From NCBI RefSeq assembly GCF_016801865.2, contig NC_068939.1:95560067-95624066 (forward strand): a DNA stretch of 64,000 bases, read 5' to 3'. Shown one piece after another: positions 58,044 through 64,000 of the stretch. The notes beneath the pieces are model-generated. The model was not told the DNA's origin, did not search any database, and saw only the letters and a list, made by a program, of their open reading frames with translations. The position numbers and the translations under genes were made by a program. The DNA is from Culex pipiens pallens. Its lineage: Eukaryota; Arthropoda; Insecta; Diptera; Culicidae. Position 1 is the first letter of the stretch, and every line of letters starts with the position of its first letter.

Positions 58044-58388
58044 TCAGGATGACACGTTACCATTTAGGGTGACTGTCATTGGCTGACGTTGCGGTATGCC
58101 CCATTCAGGTATAATTTCTAAAATGAAATCAACTACCTTACTGGGGTTTTCTTGCCAGATCTCTTTAGGGCTTAAAATAGGCCTGTTAAGAATCTGCCTT
58201 CGCCTTGCAGATAGTGCGCTGCAGTCGCATATTAGATGTTTTGATGTTTCGGTTTCACAGTCACAGAACCGACAGATATCTATTTGACAAAGACCTAGCT
58301 TTTTCAAATGATATCTAGACGGACAGTGTCCTGTTATAAGCCCGATATAGATATTTAGATATTTCTTGTTCAGATTGAGTATTTTTTT
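58044..58388 (-). pseudogene. Frame-displaced C terminus of LOA ORF2 with a CCHC zinc finger
   Basis: After the A9 run at 58382-58390 (T on the plus strand), the other frame reads ILNLNKKYLNIYIGLITGHC, then PSRYHLKKLGLCQ, and continues into CRFCDCETETSKHLICDC (CX2CX8HX4C), ending at the stop at 58044-58046. GHCPSRYHLKKLG followed by a CCHC finger is the normal C-terminal end of RNase H-bearing elements of this kind. Removing one A from the run would put it in frame with ORF2, so it is the natural ORF2 tail displaced by a single-base insertion. Confidence 0.88.
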
Positions 58389-61300
58389 TTGATTTTTGAG
58401 TAGAGGGAGTGATGAACTCCCTAGATTGTCTCAGTAATTGTGTTTTCGTCCAGTTTAACTGAATCGTCTTTTCCTCATGTTTTACAAACTCCATTTTTAA
58501 TACGCTTTTTGAGACCCCGCAGAAGGGTTCTGGGCCAATGAAGTGCCCTTCTGACCCATTTCTAGCAAGAAGGTCGGCTTTTTCGTTTCCATCTATACCC
58601 CGGTGGCCCGGAACCCAGTACAGATGTACTTGATTTTTAGATGCTAATTGTTTCAAAAGTTTCCTGCATTCCCATACTAGCTTAGACTGGCATGTTGGTG
58701 ATTTTAGAGCATTTAACGCAGCTTGACTGTCTGAGAAAATACAAATTTTTGCAAGTCTGTAATTCCTTCTAAGACAAATGGATGCACATTCTAAGATAGC
58801 ATAAATTTCTGCCAAAAATACTGTTGTCCACTGACCCATTGGAATCGATACACTAACTCCTGGACCCGTAATCCCTGCACCTGTCTTATTTCCCATTTTT
58901 GAACCATCTGTGTAAAATATTATAGATCCTGGTGAAACGCGAGGCCCTCCTGACTCCCACTCATTGCGATTTGTTTCAATCACCTTGAATGGTTCGTCTA
59001 AGTTCAACGTGCTCTCCATCCAGTCACTAGTCATAAATACATTTTTGTTAATTTTTATAAAAGATATTATCTTTAGATGCTCAATGCTAGAGCTTTCCAC
59101 TGTGCTTTGTATTTTTCTTAACCTCAGCGCACTCTTTGCAGCCTCCATTTGCACAAACTGGTACAAGGGAGGAATGTGAAGAGATGCGTTTAAGGCTTTG
59201 GTTGGTGTACTTCGCATTGCCCCGGTTATAGAGAGACAAACTAAGCGTTGTAGTTTTTCTAATTTTTTTTGAGTTGTTGTTTGTTTTGTTTTTGGCCACC
59301 ATACAAGAGCGGCATATGTTATTCTAGGTTTTATAATAGCTGTGTAAATCCATTGTATCATTTTTGGTTTTAAACCCCAATGTTTCCCAAACGTTTTTCT
59401 GCTGATCCATAAAGCATTTGTGGCTTTGTTAACCACCTGCTCTAAATGGATGTTCCAATTCAGTTTTTCGTCCAACAACACGCCCAAGAATTTTACGTGT
59501 TTTGAGTATTGTAAATCTAAGCCGTTAATTTTTAAGGTTTTAAGAGTCAGTTTCCTTCTGCGCGTGAACGGAATCAGGACTGTTTTTGCGGCGTTAACAT
59601 TAAGTTTTTCATTTCTGCACCATTGGGAAGTGAGATTAAGAGCATGCTGCATACGTTCGGAGATAGTGAGATCAAACTTTCCACGTACTAGTATAACCAA
59701 ATCATCTGCGAACCCGATAACTTCAAATCCATCATCTGTCAGTTTATTGAGAAGATCATCTACAACCAGTGACCACAACAGAGGAGATAATACACCTCCC
59801 TGTGGGCATCCCCTAGTGGTTTTAACAGTTAAAGTTGATATTCCCAATTCTGCAGAGACAATTCGGTTATCTAACATTGTCATAATCCACTGCACGATGC
59901 AGGAATCAAAACCTCTTTTAATCATACAGTTTTTTATAGAATTGAATGACGTGTTATCAAAAGCACCTTCTATATCCAGAAATGCTGCAAGAGCTATTTC
60001 TTTAATCTCCAGTGATTTTCCTAATCGTGTTACCAGCTCATGTAAGGCTGTGATTGTTGATTTGTTTGATTGATAAGCAAACTGAAACCTGCTAAGAGGA
60101 CGTTTTTTTAAGAATTTTGATTTTATATATTCATCAACGATTTTTTCCATAATTTTAAGCATTGTAGATGTGAGACTTATTGGTCTGAATGATTTTGGGA
60201 TTGTTTTATCTTTTTTTCCAGCTTTAGGAATGAAAACTACTCTAGTTTTACTCCATATTTGTGGAATGTGTCCCAAAGTGAGACTTGCTTTGAAAATATT
60301 TGAAAGGTGTTCAATAAGTTTTTTTCCCCCATGTTGTATAAGAGCTGGAAAAATACCGTCTAATCCGGGAGATTTGAAAGGTTCGAAAGAATGCACTGCC
60401 CACGCTACTTTAGATCGAGTAAATATGCTGTTTGGTAAATTTGAGTTTGTAAACGTAGTCCTTGTTGGTCCACGGTCATCCTCATATTTACCACCACCAA
60501 CATTACTGGATACTAATTTAGAGCCTGGAAAGTGAGTTTCCATCATAACTTTTAATACTTCCGTATTATTTTCGGTAAATGTTCCGTCTGCTTTCTTTAG
60601 GCTTCCCAGACCATTAGAATGTTCCTTTGAAAGAACTTTTTGTAGCTTTGCTACATCTGGAGTTTTTTCAATTTTTTCACAGTTATATTGCCAAGATTTC
60701 CTTTGCGATTTTCTCAGTTCTTTGTTGTAAGTTGTTAGGGCACTTCGATACTGATCCCACTGTTTTGATTTTTTTGCTTGTTTAAATAGCCTTCTTGTAT
60801 TTTTCCTAAGATTCCTAAGCGTTTCGTTCCACCACGGAACATCTCGATTCGATTTTCCTTTTTTGATTGGACAGCTTGCATTGAACGCTAACATGATGGC
60901 CTCAGTAACGTTCTGTGCTGCTTTGTCCAATTGGTTTTTTGTTTCAATGTTCTGTGATAATGTTAGGTTGTTAAATAGTAGATTCCTTTTGTACTTTTCC
61001 CAGTTTGTTTTCCTAGGTATTCTGTATGATAGTGTCATTAATTCTCCGGGATCATATTCAAACTCTATATGTCTGTGATCTGAGAGAGATTCCTCATCAG
61101 ACACATGCCATTTTTTGATGTGTATTGTTATGAAAGGGCTACTCATTGTTAGATCAAGCACTTCTTGTCTCGTTTTTGTAATAAATGTAGGGTGATCTCC
61201 TTTGTTACATAAATCGATGTTATTCGTAGATATGTATTCGTAAAGGTCTTCACCCCTGTTGTTGATGTCGGTGCTACCCCAAATAGTATGGTGTGAATTG

Positions 61301-61728
61301 GCGTCGCACCCAATTATAAACTGTTTGTTGTTTTGTTTGCAAAATTTTATGAAAGAGGCAACTTCAGGTGGAGGAACTTCACTCACATCTCCGGGAAAAT
61401 ACGCCGAAGCTATGTAGGCTTCCGTTTCACCCCGTGCCGTGGGAATTTGTAGTTTTATCGCAACTATATCTTTGAGTATAAATTCTGTTACAGGTACAAA
61501 TTTTAAATCTCGGTTTATTAAAATCGCTGTTCTTGGGTTTTCGTACATATCATTGTAAATAATTTTGCCTTTTTTAGTGTCTAATCCCAGAACCTGTCCC
61601 TTATGGGCCCATGGTTCTTGGATTAGAGCGACACCAACATTTTCTTTTGTAAATGTTTGACAGAGGACTCCTGATGCGCCTTTAGCATGGTGGAGATTTA
61701 TCTGTAAAAATTTGATTGTTTTGCTCAT
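58315..61728 (-). CDS. LOA-type ORF2: endonuclease, reverse transcriptase, RNase H (frameshifted near the end)
   Basis: An 1137-residue reading frame. The endonuclease (about 1-235) has LQINLHHAKGAS, the Glu in IQEPW, GCDANSHHTIWGS, LDLTMSS and SDHRHIEF. The RT (about 430-720) has FRPISLTSTMLK, motif A AFLDIEGAFDNTSF, motif B GCPQGGVLSPLLW and FADDL (about 669). RNase H (about 930-1065) keeps the acidic residues and His in FYTDGSKMG, the Glu of FLAEIYAILE, FSDSQAALNAL and YWVPGHRGIDGNEKADLLA. All catalytic residues are present. The frame ends early (YRAYNRTLSV) because of the A-run indel, so the terminal zinc finger is lost from this ORF. The start ATG lies 51 nt after the ORF1 stop. Confidence 0.95.
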   Translation of the reverse strand: MSKTIKFLQINLHHAKGASGVLCQTFTKENVGVALIQEPWAHKGQVLGLDTKKGKIIYNDMYENPRTAILINRDLKFVPVTEFILKDIVAIKLQIPTARGETEAYIASAYFPGDVSEVPPPEVASFIKFCKQNNKQFIIGCDANSHHTIWGSTDINNRGEDLYEYISTNNIDLCNKGDHPTFITKTRQEVLDLTMSSPFITIHIKKWHVSDEESLSDHRHIEFEYDPGELMTLSYRIPRKTNWEKYKRNLLFNNLTLSQNIETKNQLDKAAQNVTEAIMLAFNASCPIKKGKSNRDVPWWNETLRNLRKNTRRLFKQAKKSKQWDQYRSALTTYNKELRKSQRKSWQYNCEKIEKTPDVAKLQKVLSKEHSNGLGSLKKADGTFTENNTEVLKVMMETHFPGSKLVSSNVGGGKYEDDRGPTRTTFTNSNLPNSIFTRSKVAWAVHSFEPFKSPGLDGIFPALIQHGGKKLIEHLSNIFKASLTLGHIPQIWSKTRVVFIPKAGKKDKTIPKSFRPISLTSTMLKIMEKIVDEYIKSKFLKKRPLSRFQFAYQSNKSTITALHELVTRLGKSLEIKEIALAAFLDIEGAFDNTSFNSIKNCMIKRGFDSCIVQWIMTMLDNRIVSAELGISTLTVKTTRGCPQGGVLSPLLWSLVVDDLLNKLTDDGFEVIGFADDLVILVRGKFDLTISERMQHALNLTSQWCRNEKLNVNAAKTVLIPFTRRRKLTLKTLKINGLDLQYSKHVKFLGVLLDEKLNWNIHLEQVVNKATNALWISRKTFGKHWGLKPKMIQWIYTAIIKPRITYAALVWWPKTKQTTTQKKLEKLQRLVCLSITGAMRSTPTKALNASLHIPPLYQFVQMEAAKSALRLRKIQSTVESSSIEHLKIISFIKINKNVFMTSDWMESTLNLDEPFKVIETNRNEWESGGPRVSPGSIIFYTDGSKMGNKTGAGITGPGVSVSIPMGQWTTVFLAEIYAILECASICLRRNYRLAKICIFSDSQAALNALKSPTCQSKLVWECRKLLKQLASKNQVHLYWVPGHRGIDGNEKADLLARNGSEGHFIGPEPFCGVSKSVLKMEFVKHEEKTIQLNWTKTQLLRQSREFITPSTQKSKKNTQSEQEISKYLYRAYNRTLSV

Positions 61729-61779
61729 TTATCTGATGAAAAAGAGAAAATTTTGCATTTGATTTTGTTTGTCTTACCC

Positions 61780-63752
61780 TTAAGGATAGTGTTGTCTTTT
61801 GTTCTGATCATAGGAATGACCAGAGGATCTGTTGTACTTGGATGGTAGTGAGGATGACCGGTCCGTTTTGGTTCCGGAAGCTGTTGAATAACCCGGCGAT
61901 GTACCCCTGAAGAACCGGTTTCGGGACCTTGACCCCCCATTGTCCTTCCAGTCCATCGGAGCATACGGACGTTTATCCTTGTGCTCACCGGAGTGTTCCC
62001 GGTTTGATGTCCCGGAATTTTTGGAGTTCTTGGAGGTCCCCGAAACAGATTTGTCCTTCGGGTTGCCTGCACGAGTGTTTTGTTTTGAGTAGGTTTTTGT
62101 TTTCTGGTCCACATGGGTCCCAGAATGGTTGTTATTTAGCTGAGCATTTTCTGAGGACTCTCCTCCTGACTTTGAATCTTTGTTCCTGCTATGACCCGGG
62201 ACATTTTGCTCTCCTTGGTTTTTGGAGAGCTTTGAGTTCCCAGGTTCACGGCAGTTGTCTTGATTCAGGCCAGTCGGATTGTCACTCATGTTGCCCATGT
62301 TTTCATCGTTATCTTGTTTGTCTGTCTTACCTTGCTTTTTCCTAATGTGTGTTTGACCAAATTTATAGTTAATTTGAAAGTTGTGATCCTTGAAGTGGGT
62401 CATTGAGGCCTCGTCGACCGTGAAAAGCCACTCAACATGCTTTTCAAAAACAACCTTCCTGTCCTGGACCCTCCAATTCTCCGTAGACAGTCCGTCGTTT
62501 TGGCTTTCGATGAAAACCTTGATTGCCTGATCGTCATCGGCCACGCTTTGGGGAAAGAATCCGATCAGGACCTCCAACCTTGGGATGTTGCTGGCCTCGA
62601 TTGCAACGAGGTCGGCACCTTCCCACGGCGACAGCGTCGGCACCAAATGATCCAACCATTGAGCAGTTTGGATGTCCTGACAGTTGATCACAAGGCATCC
62701 GTAACGTTGCCAGCAGTTGGTAAATTTGGGCTTGAACTGCTCATTCCGTTGCAGAGTAACATTGTACAGAATAGCATCCTGCACGATCTGCATCTGTCGT
62801 TCTGTAAACTGGCATTGTGGGTATTTGGCAGGAAGAATCCCGACACGGACGAAGCCTGCAACATCCCTGTACGATGGTTGCAACTGCTGTTGTTGTTTCT
62901 GCTGCTGTTGCTGCTGTTGTTGTTTCTGCTGCTGTTGCTGCTGTTGTTGTTGTTGTTTCTGCTGCTGCTGCTGTTGTTGCTGCTGTTGTTGTTGTTGCTG
63001 TTTCTTCTGCTGCTGTTGTTGATATTGTTGATGCTGTTGTTGTTGCTGTGAACTCGCCGGTTTTCCGTGGCGAACATTTTCCAGGCGACTGTTAACGCTT
63101 GTGTCAGCCTCTTTCTTCCGCTTTTGGATTGGGTTGTCTTCACTTTCGTTGGTTTTGTTTAGATTCCTGGTTCTCTTGGGAGTGGACGTTGACTGTTGGA
63201 CCGAAAGGAACGCTTGGTCTCTTGGCATTCCACTTTTTCGAAGCTTTGAGAACTTGCGCTTTTGTGATCCACTTAACTCTTCCCAGTTTAGTGGACGGAC
63301 ATTTTCCGGTGTTCCCGGAACCGGGGTTTCAAGCTTTGGCGGAAATACATTCCGGATGGTAACGTTAATACCGTCGTCACCACCGTCATCGTCCCCACCG
63401 TCATCGTCCCTGTGNNNNNNNNNNNNNNNNNNNNNNNNNNNNNNNNNNNNNNNNNNNNNNNNNNNNNNNNNNNNNNNNNNNNNNNNNNNNNNNNNNNNNN
63501 NNNNNNNNNNNNNNCACACGGCTAATCTAGAATGCCACAGTCCCCACCGTCATCGTTCCCACCGTCATCGTTCCCATCATCGTCGGCTCCTTTGTCGCCA
63601 TCCTCTTCCGCGTTCCCTTCATTTAGGATCGACGACGAAACGGATTCCGCGTCATCCTGGGACTCACCCTCCAAGAGCCCTTCTTCTCGTTCTTGTTCCT
63701 CGTCCTCAGTAATCATTTTTTCCGGTGTTTTTTCCTTATCATTTTCCTCCAT
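61780..63752 (-). CDS. LOA-type ORF1: poly-Gln, DUF4780-like RNA-binding protein, interrupted by an assembly gap
   Basis: The start is placed at the ATG at 63750-63752 (MEENDKEKTPEK); the frame upstream opens only with GTG. The order is an acidic Glu/Asp-rich N terminus with a DDDGG repeat that contains the 100-N gap, a Lys/Arg-rich segment (SGSQKRKFSKLRKSG), a long Gln/Lys-rich tract (about 62880-63050), then a folded core from SYRDVAGFVRVGILPAKYPQ to HFKDHNFQINYKFGQTHI. That core resembles the DUF4780-type domain found in insect retroelement ORF1 proteins (recognised from memory). The hydrophilic tail is rich in Ser, Asn, Lys and Gly. It probably binds element RNA. Because of the gap the frame across it cannot be verified. 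Confidence 0.8.
62880..63050 (-). repeat. CAG/CAA repeat encoding poly-glutamine in LOA ORF1
   Basis: Plus-strand CTG/TTG triplets with occasional TTT encode on the minus strand a run of mostly Gln broken by single Lys residues, roughly every 7-15 residues. The mixed CAG/CAA composition reduces slippage but the tract is probably length-variable between copies. Confidence 0.9.
63415..63514. other. Assembly gap of 100 N
   Basis: Exactly 100 N bases, the conventional length for a gap of unknown size. Both sides carry the same GTCATCGTYCCCACC minisatellite (encoding DDG/NDDG repeats), so the assembler probably broke inside an acidic-repeat array. The true length and reading frame are unknown. 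Confidence 0.98.
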
Positions 63753-64000
63753 GGTTTCCACTCACTTTGTTATCACGGTTGTTTTCTTTATTTACCTTTT
63801 TTCTGCACTTTTGTGTTAATATTTTTTATTTTAGATTTTTTTTTTAATTTTTTTTTCCGCTTTTCGCAGATTTTTTTTTTTTTGTTTTTCCTCTGCACCT
63901 TTATTTATTTTATTATTATTTTTTTTTTTTCACCACTTATAACTAGTATTCACTTTTTCTCAGACTATCTATTAACTACCGTTTTCAACACCCCGACAAT
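63753..64000 (-). other. 5' UTR (partial) of the LOA element
   Basis: On the minus strand this is A-rich sequence with several A runs leading to the ORF1 ATG. No TSD partner of the 3' flank is found before the window end, so the element's 5' terminus probably lies further on. No TATA box or initiator was identified with confidence. Confidence 0.5.

Larger units (their letters stand above)
57962..64000 (-). mobile_element. LOA-clade non-LTR retrotransposon with RNase H, 5' end beyond the window
   Basis: The 3' end is a 14-nt A tail (T run at 57962-57975 on the plus strand), with AATAAA (complement at 58028-58033) about 55 nt upstream of it. The element then reads on the minus strand through ORF2 and ORF1 into an A/T-rich 5' UTR. 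A poly-Gln ORF1 with an insect retroelement core domain, and an ORF2 ordered APE, RT, RNase H, terminal zinc finger, fit LOA-type elements such as mosquito Lian; the I clade is an alternative. No 5' terminus or matching duplication is visible before 64000. The copy has one frameshift and one assembly gap. Confidence 0.88.

Noticed and set aside
62437..63143. Leu-, Cys- and Ser/Asn-rich ORFs opposite or out of frame with LOA ORF1
   Set aside because: These are other-frame readings of the CAG/CAA tract.
63753..63761. Upstream start of LOA ORF1 at 63761
   Set aside because: That codon is GTG; the first ATG in frame is at 63750-63752, so the start was moved there.

Overview
The window is eukaryotic, AT-rich, repeat-dense DNA. 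Its mix of elements fits a culicine mosquito, most likely Culex: a Juan-like Jockey retrotransposon, a LOA-clade retrotransposon with an RNase H domain, tRNA-derived SINEs, and very many foldback or MITE-type DNA elements inserted into one another. The organism is an inference from element types, not a database match. No host protein-coding exon could be supported on either strand. The only convincing proteins are those of two non-LTR retrotransposons. The host DNA is therefore intergenic or a very large intron.

Layout. 1-5 kb: inverted-repeat elements, then a decayed Jockey ORF2 fragment split by a 1.08 kb insertion that has a perfect 24 bp target-site duplication. 5-9.4 kb: higher-complexity non-coding DNA. 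9.4-11.3 kb: a non-autonomous retroposon carrying a TA-flanked MITE. 11.5-13.8 kb: nested palindromes and a 'hairpin family' fragment. 14-16.4 kb: unique-looking DNA. 16.9-22.0 kb: a small MITE followed by a complete, apparently young Jockey element (two intact overlapping ORFs, 55-nt A tail, matching target-site duplications). 22-24.6 kb: repeats, a 211 bp SINE with a perfect 15 bp duplication, and a 376 bp TTAA-flanked foldback MITE. 24.6-35.8 kb: unique islands alternating with foldback families. 35.9-38.1 kb: a CAGTCATGCC-ended TA element holding a second SINE and two smaller MITEs. 39.7-42.4 kb: a stack of five nested insertions. 46.9-49.5 kb: a 2.58 kb near-perfect palindrome ending in CACAGTG. 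51.2-51.5 kb: two opposed tRNA-like modules. 53.6-55.4 kb: a 1.37 kb TTAA foldback whose empty site is preserved elsewhere in the window. 58.0-64.0 kb: a minus-strand LOA-type element with an assembly gap in ORF1 and a one-base frameshift in ORF2.

Function. Each autonomous element encodes an RNA-binding ORF1 protein and an ORF2 endonuclease/reverse transcriptase, which together would carry out target-primed reverse transcription. The SINEs and short retroposons presumably depend on such machinery in trans. The foldback and MITE elements encode nothing visible and would depend on transposases encoded elsewhere. Several insertions have their pre-insertion (empty) site elsewhere in the window, which fixes target-site duplications (TTAA, TA) and relative ages without outside data.
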